Shown: positions 41,158 to 51,241, numbered from the stretch's first letter. The stretch: DNA of 64,000 nucleotides from Hymenobacter sediminicola (GCF_014250515.1 NZ_CP060202.1:989001-1053000); one strand, 5' to 3'. Notes: generated from the letters alone by a model not told the origin. Translations and numbers: made by a program.

Positions 41158-42117
41158 CTATTTCCTGATTTTTACATCCACATTGTAGCGGTAGCGGGGC
41201 GGCCCGCCCAAGGGTACGGCAAAAAACGGCAGCGCTACGTCGTACTGGTCCGTGACGTAGAAAACCAGGTCGTTGCCTTCTTTTGTGAGAGAAGTGAGGC
41301 GCATATCCAGGGAAAGGCCATGCTCTTTCTCACTGATAGGATGGACGCTTTTAGCCCACACATTGTCCTGGCTGACTGTGGCTGGGTGGCCATTTTTCGC
41401 CACACTGAAAATCTTGATACTCACGTCGCCATCAAGGTCGAAGTTGCTTTGCGTAATGCTCACGACTCGGTTGTTGACGAAAGGATAGAGGTGCGTGATG
41501 GCACGAGGCGTGGGTACCAGCTGGAAGGCATACTCGTAAGTGAAGGCATTGCCGCCTTCCACCGCCACATTCTGGCTGGGGCTGGTGCTCAAAAAATAGC
41601 GGTAGAGGTTGCCGTCGTCGCCAGCTTTTCCTTGCACGATTACCTTGAATACATAGCCATCAAAGTCTGGCACATACTCGCCTTCCAGGGGGTTCAGCGG
41701 CCCGAAGGTGTACCACTTGTTATCATACTTCGGGTCGGCCCCAAACGTGACTTGCTTGAGCAGAGTGCCAGAGCGAAAGTTGCCTCCCGGCTGTGGGTTG
41801 CGGGCATCGGGGGCAGAGTGCGTGCCCGGGCCACCATAGAGGCTGAAGTCGGTGGTTGTGTTCCAGCCGAAGCGCTTCTCGTCCAGCTGGCCGCCGCAGT
41901 CGGGGTCGAAAACACGGATGTACACCGGCTGCCGGTTTTGCTTCGGAATCAGAAAAAAGAAGGTCTGCGTGAAATCGTCGTCACCCCAGCTTTTATCGGC
42001 CTGGGCCCCAAACGTGACGAGCGACGCAATATTTTCGCCGGGATTGGGCACGGCCTGGGCAACAGCCGAAAATGCGGCAAGAACGAAGTAGAGGGCTGAA
42101 AACGTGAATCGGAGCAT
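41158..42117 (-). CDS. Secreted protein of unknown function
   Basis: 319 residues from ATG 42117 (MLRFTFSALYFVLAAFSAVAQA, signal peptide); the open frame to 42135 starts with TTG. Mature sequence contains FGWNTTTDFSLYGGPGTHSAPDA, TFGADPKYDNKWYTFGPLNPLEG, FDGYVFKVIVQGKAGDDGNLYRYFLS and FDLDGDVSIKIFSVAKNG, all beta-rich with two or more calcium-binding-like Asp/Gly loops. I do not recognise the family. No sorting domain seen. Divergent from the DinB gene. Confidence 0.78.
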   Translation of the reverse strand: MLRFTFSALYFVLAAFSAVAQAVPNPGENIASLVTFGAQADKSWGDDDFTQTFFFLIPKQNRQPVYIRVFDPDCGGQLDEKRFGWNTTTDFSLYGGPGTHSAPDARNPQPGGNFRSGTLLKQVTFGADPKYDNKWYTFGPLNPLEGEYVPDFDGYVFKVIVQGKAGDDGNLYRYFLSTSPSQNVAVEGGNAFTYEYAFQLVPTPRAITHLYPFVNNRVVSITQSNFDLDGDVSIKIFSVAKNGHPATVSQDNVWAKSVHPISEKEHGLSLDMRLTSLTKEGNDLVFYVTDQYDVALPFFAVPLGGPPRYRYNVDVKIRK

Positions 42118-42239
42118 ACGGCCAAGGTACCGCAAATCAGCATGAATCTTCTAGGCCGTTGCCCCCGTAATTGTCGAAGCCGCCAGTGGCCCGTATCATT
42201 ACGCGCCGTTCCGCACTTATCCTCCCGTCTATCGTTGCC

Positions 42240-42821
42240 ATGAGTCAGCCAGTTACCAGCACAACCGAGTTTTTTGATGGCCTGACCGCCGAGCTGGTCG
42301 CCCTGCGTGACGTGACGCAGCAACGCTTTAAAGCTCTCACCGACGACCAACTGAACCGCCGCCCTTCACCCGATAAATGGAGTGTAGGACAGTGCCTGGA
42401 GCACCTCAATATTGTGGGCGGCCTTTACCTGCCCACCATCACGCGCAAGCTGAAACAAGCTCAGGAGCGCGGCAGCAAGCCGGCCAGCACTGTGAAGCAC
42501 GGCTACATTGGCCGCAAAATGACGGAAGCTCTGCGCGTGCCGCCTACCCAGAAGGCCATAAAAACGCCCCAGCAGTTTGCGCCCAGCGGTTCGCGGCTGC
42601 CACGCACGGTAGTAGAAGTGTTCAGCCGGCAACTCGACGAGCTACTCAACCTGCTGGAGCAAGCGCGACAGGTAAATGCCAATGCCGTACGGATTCCCAA
42701 CCCGATTATTCCGCTGCTCTGGCCTCGCCTCACCGATGTTGCCGAAATGATGGTGGTGCACATCAAGCGCCACGTTGCGCAGGCCGAACGGGTGCTCGAT
42801 AGCCGGGCGGCGACATCCTGA
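42240..42821 (+). CDS. DinB-family (DinB_2) putative metal-dependent hydrolase
   Basis: 193 residues from ATG 42240 (MSQPVTSTTEFFDGL). Four-helix bundle with SPDKWSVGQCLEHLNIVGGLYLP (first metal His), the long linker with Lys/Arg-rich residues, and the C-terminal VAEMMVVHIKRHVAQAERVL (second and third His of the metal triad). DinB-fold enzymes of this kind include bacillithiol-S-transferases, attractive here because a bacilliredoxin gene lies 30 kb away, but the substrate is not shown. Terminator at 42843. Confidence 0.88.
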   Translation: MSQPVTSTTEFFDGLTAELVALRDVTQQRFKALTDDQLNRRPSPDKWSVGQCLEHLNIVGGLYLPTITRKLKQAQERGSKPASTVKHGYIGRKMTEALRVPPTQKAIKTPQQFAPSGSRLPRTVVEVFSRQLDELLNLLEQARQVNANAVRIPNPIIPLLWPRLTDVAEMMVVHIKRHVAQAERVLDSRAATS

Positions 42822-42842
42822 GCCAGACAGTATAGCAGCAAA

Positions 42843-42878
42843 AAAAGGCCTGACTTCCGCTAGGGAGTCAGGCCTTTT
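42843..42878. terminator. Terminator between the DinB gene and the beta-barrel gene
   Basis: AAAAGGCCTGACT (42843-42855), loop TCCGCTAGGG, AGTCAGGCCTTTT (42866-42878); perfect 13-bp stem between convergent genes. Confidence 0.92.
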
Positions 42879-42902
42879 GGCTGATTAGGAGTAAGCGGAA
42901 GC

Positions 42903-43619
42903 TTACTTAGCGCTGAAGAAGTACGTCAAAGAGAAGTGAGCCGTGCGGTCTTTTAGGCTGCTGTCGTCGTTGTAGTCATTGTCCGGGAGCATGTTGGTCA
43001 GGCCCAGCGAATAGCCTGCCTGTACCTGAAACGGACCCGCTTTGTAGCCGAGGCCACCATTCAGGCCCGCGTTGAGGGTCCGGAAGTAGATTTTATCGTC
43101 GTCGTCGCCTTCTTCGTTGGCAAACTGTACCGTCGACGTTCCGTCGTCGGAGAAGCTCTGGCCACCGCCGGAAACGGAGGTCTCAGATTTTACTTTTCCA
43201 CCCAGCCCGATGCCAACGTAAGGACCAGCAAAAATCTGGAATCCGTTGTCGCCGCCGGTCGTGTACACGAAGTTCAGCGGAATGTCGAGGTAGTTAAGCG
43301 CCGCGTCTGCCTTAGACGTTGCCGTGTAGGTAACGCCATTGAACGTTTCAGTTTCAGTTTCGTCGATTTTGAAGCCCTTCTGAGAGAAAAGCAGCGACGG
43401 TTGAAACGCTACGTTTCCGAACTGCGCATTAAGTGTTACACCAACCTGCGCGCCGATTTTCATTTTCGTGTCGAAATCGTCGCCGTCCTCAACGTCAGTT
43501 TGCACATTGGCCAGGTTCAGGCCCACGCGCGGGCCAATGGTTACTTGAGCCTGAGCAGTGCCGGCAGCGGCTACCAGCAGGGTGGAGGCCAGCAGGCCTT
43601 TCAATAGGGGTGATTTCAT
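42903..43619 (-). CDS. Outer membrane beta-barrel protein (PorT/OMP_b-brl-like), copy 1
   Basis: 238 residues, signal peptide to AQAQ (~25), then alternating strands starting VTIGPRVGLNLANVQTD and closing with FSLTYFF plus SAK. Typical eight-to-ten-strand small porin of this phylum. LDIPLNFVYTTGG and GPYVGIGLGGK are the barrel signature. An acidic stretch (ANEEGDDDDKIYF) lies in one loop. Adjacent to a paralogue 34 bp upstream. Probable adhesion or transport barrel; function unknown. Confidence 0.88.
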   Translation of the reverse strand: MKSPLLKGLLASTLLVAAAGTAQAQVTIGPRVGLNLANVQTDVEDGDDFDTKMKIGAQVGVTLNAQFGNVAFQPSLLFSQKGFKIDETETETFNGVTYTATSKADAALNYLDIPLNFVYTTGGDNGFQIFAGPYVGIGLGGKVKSETSVSGGGQSFSDDGTSTVQFANEEGDDDDKIYFRTLNAGLNGGLGYKAGPFQVQAGYSLGLTNMLPDNDYNDDSSLKDRTAHFSLTYFFSAK

Positions 43620-43653
43620 GAGTGTGGAAATGGGGGGAATGAAGAAAAGGGTA

Positions 43654-44394
43654 CTAGTTGTTGAGAGAGAAGAAATAGCTCAGGGAAAGATGAAAAGCCC
43701 GGTTCTGAGCTTTTTCGCCGGTGTCGTTGCCATCGGCATCATTCGGAACAAGGTTGGAAAGGCCCAGGCCGTAGCCTAGCTGCGCCTGCACCGGCCCCGT
43801 TTTGTAGCCAATACCGGCATTCAGGCCTACATCAAAGCGGCGGACATACAGATTGTCGTCATCCTCGTCGTCGCTGGCTTTGTCGGCGTATTTCACGCCA
43901 CTGCTGTTGGAGTCGCTGTACTCGAGGCCGTCGCCCTCGATTCGTGCTTTCACGTTGTAAGAACCGCCCAGACCCATGCCCACATACGGGCCGGCAAACA
44001 CCTGGAAGCCGCCTTCTGCGCCGCCGGTGCTATACACCAAATTGATAGGCAGTTCCAGATAGCCCAGGCGGGCCTTGGCTGTAGTCTTCAGGCTGTAAGC
44101 TTCGTCGTCGCCATCCCCATCAAAGTCGAAGTCGACGTTGCGGGAATCATCGAGTTGGAAGCCTTTTCGGCTGTAAAGTAGCGAAGGCTGCACCGACAGA
44201 TTGCCGAACTGGGCATTGAGCGTAAGGCCTACCTGCGGCCCGAACAGTGACTTCGTATCGGGCGCATCGGCCTGGTCGGTTTCCAGCTTCACCGTCGCCA
44301 AGTTGCCACCCAGGCGCGGCCCAACTGTTATCTGCGCCTGCACGGCGCCTGCCAGCAGCACAGCCGCCAGCGTAAGGAATAGAGGTTTTTGCAC
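43654..44394 (-). CDS. Outer membrane beta-barrel protein, copy 2 (paralogue)
   Basis: 246 residues from a GTG at 44394 (MQKPLFLTLAAVLLAGAVQAQ, signal peptide); the longer frame to 44562 has no signal. Same fold and several identical phrases as its downstream neighbour (ITVGPRLGGNLATVK, LTLNAQFGNLSVQPSLLYSRKGF, QVFAGPYVGMGLGG, HLSLSYFFS), so it arose by tandem duplication. Acidic loop insert (DFDFDGDGDDE, DEDDDNLY) is larger than in copy 1. The 34-bp spacing suggests an operon. Confidence 0.88.
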   Translation of the reverse strand: MQKPLFLTLAAVLLAGAVQAQITVGPRLGGNLATVKLETDQADAPDTKSLFGPQVGLTLNAQFGNLSVQPSLLYSRKGFQLDDSRNVDFDFDGDGDDEAYSLKTTAKARLGYLELPINLVYSTGGAEGGFQVFAGPYVGMGLGGSYNVKARIEGDGLEYSDSNSSGVKYADKASDDEDDDNLYVRRFDVGLNAGIGYKTGPVQAQLGYGLGLSNLVPNDADGNDTGEKAQNRAFHLSLSYFFSLNN

Positions 44395-44798
44395 GGAGAA
44401 ACGGGAAAAAGAGAACGAAGGCGCGCTACAGCAGTACCGGAGGCTGCCAGCACGCGAAAAGGAAGTCAAGAAAAAGCGGAGAAGAGCCACCGGATCAGCG
44501 GGCAGAACTGCAGGTATATCCCTGCAAATAGATAGTAAACATAGATTGGTGGCCGGAGCCATGCGCTACAAAGCGCGCTGGTGGTAGATAAGTGCTTAAC
44601 GTCTGATACCTAGATAGTATAGCCAGTAGAGGGTGCTATTTCTTGGGCAAAGCTAAGAGGAAGATTTCAAACTTGAGCAGTAGTATTAAAGAAATACGAT
44701 AAGGTTTTTTTGAGCGGAAACCGGCAGGTGCGTGTGGAATCTGCGCGGGGAGTGCATCTGAATTTTACCAACTTGCCCTCTGCATTCGTTCTGAGCCC
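44395..44798. other. Divergent non-coding region between the beta-barrel operon and the macroglobulin gene
   Basis: 404 bp, AT-richer around 44640-44730. Contains the upstream end of an open frame that I reject as coding for copy 2. No exact TAnnTTTG element for the macroglobulin gene was found, and no repeats or RNA structures. Confidence 0.5.
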
Positions 44799-47700
44799 AT
44801 GCGCCCTTTCCTGTTTAGCTTACTCGCCCTGCTGATGTTGTTCACCGCTGGTTCTTCGCAGCCCACTCCGCCCGGCAACGGTGGCAGCAAAGCCAATGCG
44901 GCCACCTGGAAGAAAATCGACCAGTTGCTGGACAAAGACCAAACTACTTCCGCCGCAAAGCTGCTGGAGCCTTTGTACCGGCAGGCCCGCCAGCGCCAGG
45001 ATACGCCCGAATACTTGCGCGCCTTACTCTATAAGCTGCAGCTGCTAGAGGCCAGAGAGGAAGAATCCGATGTGCAGGGCATTGCGCTGGTAGAAGCCGA
45101 CCTCAAAACCGCCCAGTTTCCCGCCAAACCCATCCTGCACAGCCTGCTGGCCCAGCTCTACGCCAACTACTACCAGCAGCACCGCTACCAGCTGTACGAC
45201 CGTACCACCCAGGCCGCACCCGACCCCGCCGACGCCAGCCAAGCCGATATCCGCACTTGGGATGCTGCCCGCCTTGGTAGCGCTGTGGTTAGCCATTACC
45301 GCGCCTCGCTACAAGAAGAGCCCAAGCGCCAGCAGCAGTTGAAGCTGGCAGCTCTGGGCTACGCCATAACCGGCGGCTATTCAGAAGGGCGCGCCCTGCA
45401 CCCTACTCTGTATGACCTGCTGGCCCACCGCGCCATCGATGGGCTCGGCAACGATGAGTACTACGTTACGAAACCTGCTGAGCAGTTTGAGCTAGAAGAC
45501 GCAGCTCTGTTTGGACCGGCCACCGACTTTGCCCGCTTGGCGCTGCAAGCTCCCGCTGCCGACTCGCTCAATGGCCAGTTTCATGCGCTGCAAGTGTTGC
45601 AGCAGCTCACCCAGGTTCGCCTCGCTGATGCTGGTAACCCGGCCGCGCTAGCCGATGTGGACCTAGCGCGTCTGCGCTTTGTGCAGCAACATGCGGAGTT
45701 GCCGAACAAGGACGAACTGTACCGCGCCGCGCTGGCTCGTGAGGCTGAAACGTACAAGGCGCTGCCATTTTCTTCTCAGTTTCTGTATGAGCAGGCGGCC
45801 AGTATGCAGGAATCCAATGCCGTAAAAGCCCGCGAGTTGGCGCTAGAAGCCGAAAAATGGTTCCCAAAGTCGCGCGGGGCAATGCAGGCCCGCGCGCTGC
45901 GGCAAAGTATTGAGCAAGTCGAAGTCAGCTTCACTACGGAAGAAGTAGTGCTGCCCAGCCAGCCGTGGCTGCTGAAGCTGCAGGCCCGCAATGTGGCGCG
46001 GCTCTATGCCAAAGCCTACCGCGTGACGACGGCCCAACTCACGCGCGGCCTGCAACGGGAGAACAGCAACAACCCATTCCAGAAGACCTACGCCCGCGCC
46101 CTGGCCGCCAAACCAGCTGCTGCCTGGGTGCTGGACGTGCCCATTCCTTCTGACTACAAGTCCCATAGTGTGCAGCACGCTGGTCCGGCGCTGCCGCTGG
46201 GCCACTACGTCATCGTGCTAAGCACAGCCGAGGAAAATCCAACTAAAGAGCGCGCCGGCGTGACTACCGCGTATGGGCAACTGGGAGTGAGTGAGCTAAG
46301 CCAGGTGCGCCGGAGCAGTGTATTGCAGAATATGCCGGAAATGCTGGTTCTGCATCGGCAAAGCGGCCAACCGGTGGCTAACGCTGCTGCGTTGCCCTTC
46401 TTTCACTACTACAACCAGAAAAGCCGCGAGTACAAGTCGCAGCGTGGCACTGCTGCAACTACCGACTCCGAAGGCCGGGTACAGGTGCCACTACTTTCTG
46501 GCCCCGATGTCAGTGACAATACGCAGCTACAGGCGGTGCTGCTGACGCTGGGCCGCGACTCGCTGCTGGTAACGCAAGGCGGCTACTACTACCCGCGCCG
46601 CAACCGTACCCCTGAAACTGAGCAGCCCCAGCGCCGCACGTTCCTCTATACCGACCGCGCCATCTACCGCCCCGGCCAGACGCTCTACTTTAAAGGCATC
46701 CTGACCGAAACCCGCGCCGAAAAGTCGCAGCTCTTGACAAAGCAAGACGTATCAGTACGTCTGGTGGATGTGAACGGCCAGACGGTGCAAACGCTGCCTT
46801 TCACCACGTCCGAATTCGGTAGTTTCCACGGCTCCATTGTGCTGCCCACGGGTCTGCTCAATGGCGAAATGAGCCTCCAATCTGACCACGGCAGCATTAG
46901 CTTTGCGGTGGAGGACTACAAGCGGCCTACGTTCCAGGTAGTGTTTGAGCCGGTGACGGGCACGCCCGTGTTGGGCCAGGAAGTGACGGTACGCGGCAAA
47001 GCCACAGCCTATGCCGGCCAGGCTATTGATGGGGCCACGGTGCAGTACCGCGTGGTGCGCCGCACGTTCTGGCCGATGTTTGGACGCGGCTATGGCAGCT
47101 ATCTGCCCGGTCCGCGTGGAGGCCAACCCGAAATGGAAATCCTCAACGGCACCGCTAAGACCGATTCGGCTGGCGGCTTCGTCGTGAAATTCGTGGCGAA
47201 AGGGGAGGGAGCGAGCCAAGCCAAGCGCGGCCCCTGGAACCCCGGCTACGTGTTCGAAGTAACGGCCGACGTAACCGATGCGGCCGGCGAAACCCGCACC
47301 GACCAGCAGTCTGTCAGCCTCGGCACCAACGTCCTGACCCTGCGCCTCAACGTGCCGGAACTACTAAACCGCGAGAAACTGCCTGCGCTGCAGCTGCTCA
47401 GCACCAACGCCACCGGCGAGGCACTGCCCGCCCAAGGGCAGCTGCGCCTTTACCGCCTCACGCCCCCGGCCCGCGCCCTGCGCCCGCGCGCCTGGGAGCG
47501 GCCGGAGATGGATGGCCTGCGCCGCGAGGAATTCAAGCGCCAATTCCCACTCGACCCCTACGCCCGCGAAGACAACGACAGTACCTGGGCCCGCACGCTG
47601 GTAGTGACTCAGGATTTCAACACCGAAAAAAGCCCGCTGCTACCCGAGCTAGCCAAGACGCTAAGCAGCCAGCAGCCCGGCCGCTACGTGCTGGAAGCCA

Positions 47701-50700
47701 CCGCCACCGCGCCGGCCGCCACGCCGTCTGTCAAAACAGAGCAGGTGTTCACACTGTATTCGGCCACGGCTGCCACGCTGCCCGTGCCCACTCCCGACTG
47801 GTTTGTGAGCCTGCAGGACAGTGTAGTGCCGGGCCAGGTAGCACGCTTTCTGGTAGGTAGCTCCGAAGCCGGGGCGCGCCTGCTGCTGGAAGTAGAAGCC
47901 AAAGGCGAAACCCTGCGCCACGAGTGGCTCACACTGGCCGCTGGCGAACAGCGCGTGATAGAAATTCCGGCCCCAGCTTCGCTGGACGGTGCGCAGCTGT
48001 TCGCTCACTTCACGCAAGTGCGCGACAACCGCCTTTACCTCCACAGCGCCACCGTACAGGTGGCCACGCCGCCCGCGCCGCTCGTGCTCAGCATTGCCAC
48101 GTTCCGCGACAAGCTGCAGCCCGGCCAGAAGGAAACCTGGCGCGTCACGATTCACAACACCGACGGCCAACCCGCCAACGCCGAGCTACTGGCCTCGCTC
48201 TATGATAAGTCGCTGGACACGTTCCGGCCGCATTCCTTCATGGAGTTGGAGTTTTCGAAGCCATACTACCAGCCCGTGTTGGCCTGGAGTGGAATGTTTG
48301 GGACAGGGAATTCACGTGAGTTATTTAATAGTAATGCTGGCGGAGAACAAGTATCCGAGTTGGTGTATCCTCACTTGAATATGTGGGGATATATGGGCGA
48401 GGATGAAATTCCGGATCAGAATGAGCTACAGGATAAAAAGAGCAAGTTGACTACTATCAAGTTTACTGCTCCAATTATCAAACGAGACGAAGAAATAGTA
48501 GGGAACGGAACTCCTGGAGCGGCTCCTCAACGTGCTACGATGCGTTCTGAAGCCAGAATGCTTTCGAAGGAAGAAATGAGCGCCGGTTACGTTGAAAATG
48601 CGTCCGATGCGGCTGCACCTGCTCCCGCGCCGCTATCTGGCCCGGCCAACCTAGCTGGTGTGCAGGCCCGCAAAGACTTCCGCGAAACAGCCTTCTGGCT
48701 GCCCGAGCTACGCACCAACGCCAAAGGCGAAACCGTGCTGGAATTTCAGATGCCCGAAGCCGTAACGCGCTGGCAGTTGCTGGCCCTGGCCCACGACCAG
48801 CAGCTGCATTCCGGCCTGCTCCGCCGCGAGCTGGTGACGCAAAAGCAGCTGCAGGTGACGCCTAATGCCTCGCGCTTCTTCCGCGAAGGCGACCAGCTCA
48901 CGTTCAGCGCCAAGCTCAGCAACCTCACTGATGCGCCCCTGAACGGCAGCGCCCAGCTGTTTCTGCTCGATGCTCGCACTCAGCAGCCGCTGGAAAGCAA
49001 GCTGCTCACCAGCGCCGCCCAACTTAAATTTGACCTGAAAGCCAACCAAAGCAGCGCCGTCAGCTGGAGCCTACAGATTCCGGAAACCGCCGAAGGCCAA
49101 GTGCCGCTCGAAGCCATAACCTACCGTGTGGTGGCTTCGGGGCAGGTAGCAGGAAAAGACAAGAAGGAGCAGCGCAAACAGCGCCGCCAAAATAAATCAA
49201 CCTCCAACGACCAGCAACTAACAACCGTCTCCGACGGCGAAGAAAACACGCTGCCTGTACTGCCCAACCGCTTGCTCATCACGGAGAGCCTGCCGCTGCC
49301 CATTGTGGGGCCGGCCACGCGTGAGTTCGAGCTAACCAAGCTGACCAGCACTACCTCCCCGACGCGCCGCAACTACTCGCTCACGCTGGAAATGACCCAG
49401 AACCCGGCCTGGTACGCTGTGCAGGCGCTGCCCTACCTGATGGAGTACCCGTACGAGTGCTCCGAGCAGATATTCAGCCGGCTCTACGCCAACCTGCTGG
49501 CCGCTAAAATCCTGCAGAGCAATCCGCAGTTGCGCACTACACTGGCTGAGTGGAAACGCGCCGCCGAGGCCGGCGACAAAGCCACCCTCACCAGCAAGCT
49601 GGAACAGAACCAGGAGCTGAAAAACCTGCTACTCCAGCAAACGCCCTGGGTGCGCGACGCCCAGAGCGAAACCGCACGGATGCGCCGCCTGACCGAGCTG
49701 TTTGATGAGCCGCGTCTCAGAGCCGAGACCACCCGTGCCCTGGCCAAACTGAGCCAGATGCAGCAGCCTAACGGGGCCTTCCCGTGGTTCGAACGCATGC
49801 CCGACGACCGGTATATCACCCAGCTTATCGTGGCTGGCTTCGGCAAGTTGCAGAAGCTGGACGCCTTTGACGCAATGGAAAACGACGAGGCGCGCCGGAT
49901 CCTGCAGAAGGCCCTAACGTATCTGGATACCGAGCTGCAGCGCGACTACACGAAGTTGCGCAAACAGCCCAAAGTAGACCTGAAGCAGCAGCACGTGTCG
50001 GACATTCAGGTGCAGGCGTTGTACGCCCGCAGCTTCTGGCCCGAACTGGCCGTGCCGAAAGCAGCGCAGCCCGCCCAGACCTACTATCAGCAGCAAGCCG
50101 CCACTTACTGGAAAGCCCAGACCCGCTACCTCCAGGCCCAAATGGCCCTGGCCCTGCATCGGCAGAAAGCGCAGCCGGCTGCGGTAAAGAATATCCTGAC
50201 GGCCTTGTCAGAAAACGCGCTGCACTCACCCGAAATGGGCATGTACTGGAAGGAAGTGCGCGGCGGCTACTACTGGCGGGAAGCTCCCACCGAAACGCAG
50301 GCCACGCTCATCGAGGCCTTCGACGAAGTGCTTAGCGACCAGAAAGCAGTGGATGAGATGAAGCTGTGGCTGCTCAAGCAGAAGCAGACGCAGAACTGGG
50401 AAAGCACCCGCGCCACTGCCGATGCTTGCTATGCTCTGCTGCTGCGTAGCTCTAACTGGCTCCAGCCGACACAGCCCATCCGGGTGACGGTAGGAGGGAA
50501 GCCCGTAACGCCTGCTGCCCAGCAGGCCGGCACCGGCTACTTCAAAACCACTTGGCCCGCCGCCGACATTCAGCCTGCCCAAGGCAAAGTCACGGTGCAG
50601 AAAACCGATGCCGGCGTGGCCTGGGGTGCTTTGTACTGGCAGTATTTTGAGCAGCTGGATAAAATTACGCCGGCCGCTACCGGCCTGCAGCTGGAGCGCC

Positions 50701-51110
50701 AGCTCTACCGCGAAGTGCGGACTGCTGGTGGCCCTACGCTGGAGCGTCTCACGGCTGCCACCCCGCTCCGCGTCGGCGACGTGCTGGTGGTGCGCCTCGT
50801 ACTGCGCTCCGACCGGGACCTGGAGTACGTGCACCTCAAAGACCAGCGTGCCGCCGGTCTGGAACTCATTGGCCAGACGTCCGGCTACCGCTACCAGAGC
50901 GGCCTAGGCTACTACGAAAGTCCCCGCGACGCCGCCACCAACTTTTTCATCAGCTACTTCCCCAAAGGCACGCACACGTTCGAGTACCGCCTACGAGCCG
51001 CTCAGGTCGGCAATTTCTCGGGTGGCCTGTCGCAGCTGCAGTGCCTCTACGCCCCCGAATTCACGACTCATTCGGCCGGTACGCGAGTACAGATTGCGGA
51101 GCAGCGCTAA
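44799..51110 (+). CDS. Giant alpha-2-macroglobulin family protein with intact thioester motif
   Basis: 2103 residues with signal peptide (MRPFLFSLLALLMLFTAGSS) and no lipobox. N-terminal ~330 residues are TPR-like or helical; macroglobulin domains follow: MG2-like (LYTDRAIYRPGQTLYFKGIL, ~605-630), the BRD-like region around 1010-1150 and, after a variable segment, the A2M core (FRETAFWLPELRTNAKGET, TRWQLLALAHD). The thioester motif is CSEQ (Cys1554, Gln1557; EYPYECSEQIF), then alpha-helical barrel repeats and the C-terminal receptor-like domain (VLRSDRDLEYVHLKDQR). Bacterial A2Ms trap foreign proteases by covalent bonding. Residues ~1165-1255 (nt ~48287-48570) have a composition unlike the rest (see findings) and sit where the protease bait should be. 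No PBP1C gene is adjacent, unlike in E. coli. Confidence 0.93.
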   Translation: MRPFLFSLLALLMLFTAGSSQPTPPGNGGSKANAATWKKIDQLLDKDQTTSAAKLLEPLYRQARQRQDTPEYLRALLYKLQLLEAREEESDVQGIALVEADLKTAQFPAKPILHSLLAQLYANYYQQHRYQLYDRTTQAAPDPADASQADIRTWDAARLGSAVVSHYRASLQEEPKRQQQLKLAALGYAITGGYSEGRALHPTLYDLLAHRAIDGLGNDEYYVTKPAEQFELEDAALFGPATDFARLALQAPAADSLNGQFHALQVLQQLTQVRLADAGNPAALADVDLARLRFVQQHAELPNKDELYRAALAREAETYKALPFSSQFLYEQAASMQESNAVKARELALEAEKWFPKSRGAMQARALRQSIEQVEVSFTTEEVVLPSQPWLLKLQARNVARLYAKAYRVTTAQLTRGLQRENSNNPFQKTYARALAAKPAAAWVLDVPIPSDYKSHSVQHAGPALPLGHYVIVLSTAEENPTKERAGVTTAYGQLGVSELSQVRRSSVLQNMPEMLVLHRQSGQPVANAAALPFFHYYNQKSREYKSQRGTAATTDSEGRVQVPLLSGPDVSDNTQLQAVLLTLGRDSLLVTQGGYYYPRRNRTPETEQPQRRTFLYTDRAIYRPGQTLYFKGILTETRAEKSQLLTKQDVSVRLVDVNGQTVQTLPFTTSEFGSFHGSIVLPTGLLNGEMSLQSDHGSISFAVEDYKRPTFQVVFEPVTGTPVLGQEVTVRGKATAYAGQAIDGATVQYRVVRRTFWPMFGRGYGSYLPGPRGGQPEMEILNGTAKTDSAGGFVVKFVAKGEGASQAKRGPWNPGYVFEVTADVTDAAGETRTDQQSVSLGTNVLTLRLNVPELLNREKLPALQLLSTNATGEALPAQGQLRLYRLTPPARALRPRAWERPEMDGLRREEFKRQFPLDPYAREDNDSTWARTLVVTQDFNTEKSPLLPELAKTLSSQQPGRYVLEATATAPAATPSVKTEQVFTLYSATAATLPVPTPDWFVSLQDSVVPGQVARFLVGSSEAGARLLLEVEAKGETLRHEWLTLAAGEQRVIEIPAPASLDGAQLFAHFTQVRDNRLYLHSATVQVATPPAPLVLSIATFRDKLQPGQKETWRVTIHNTDGQPANAELLASLYDKSLDTFRPHSFMELEFSKPYYQPVLAWSGMFGTGNSRELFNSNAGGEQVSELVYPHLNMWGYMGEDEIPDQNELQDKKSKLTTIKFTAPIIKRDEEIVGNGTPGAAPQRATMRSEARMLSKEEMSAGYVENASDAAAPAPAPLSGPANLAGVQARKDFRETAFWLPELRTNAKGETVLEFQMPEAVTRWQLLALAHDQQLHSGLLRRELVTQKQLQVTPNASRFFREGDQLTFSAKLSNLTDAPLNGSAQLFLLDARTQQPLESKLLTSAAQLKFDLKANQSSAVSWSLQIPETAEGQVPLEAITYRVVASGQVAGKDKKEQRKQRRQNKSTSNDQQLTTVSDGEENTLPVLPNRLLITESLPLPIVGPATREFELTKLTSTTSPTRRNYSLTLEMTQNPAWYAVQALPYLMEYPYECSEQIFSRLYANLLAAKILQSNPQLRTTLAEWKRAAEAGDKATLTSKLEQNQELKNLLLQQTPWVRDAQSETARMRRLTELFDEPRLRAETTRALAKLSQMQQPNGAFPWFERMPDDRYITQLIVAGFGKLQKLDAFDAMENDEARRILQKALTYLDTELQRDYTKLRKQPKVDLKQQHVSDIQVQALYARSFWPELAVPKAAQPAQTYYQQQAATYWKAQTRYLQAQMALALHRQKAQPAAVKNILTALSENALHSPEMGMYWKEVRGGYYWREAPTETQATLIEAFDEVLSDQKAVDEMKLWLLKQKQTQNWESTRATADACYALLLRSSNWLQPTQPIRVTVGGKPVTPAAQQAGTGYFKTTWPAADIQPAQGKVTVQKTDAGVAWGALYWQYFEQLDKITPAATGLQLERQLYREVRTAGGPTLERLTAATPLRVGDVLVVRLVLRSDRDLEYVHLKDQRAAGLELIGQTSGYRYQSGLGYYESPRDAATNFFISYFPKGTHTFEYRLRAAQVGNFSGGLSQLQCLYAPEFTTHSAGTRVQIAEQR

Positions 51111-51241
51111 GCCCCCGACGTGAAAACTATATAGAATCCAGATGCTGCTTTTTTGCCGACCAAATACTGCTCTGAGGTGACAGAAAGGGCTTTACGGCAA
51201 GCTCGATTGATTTTGGCGTTGAGTTTGCCGCCTGAGCATAG

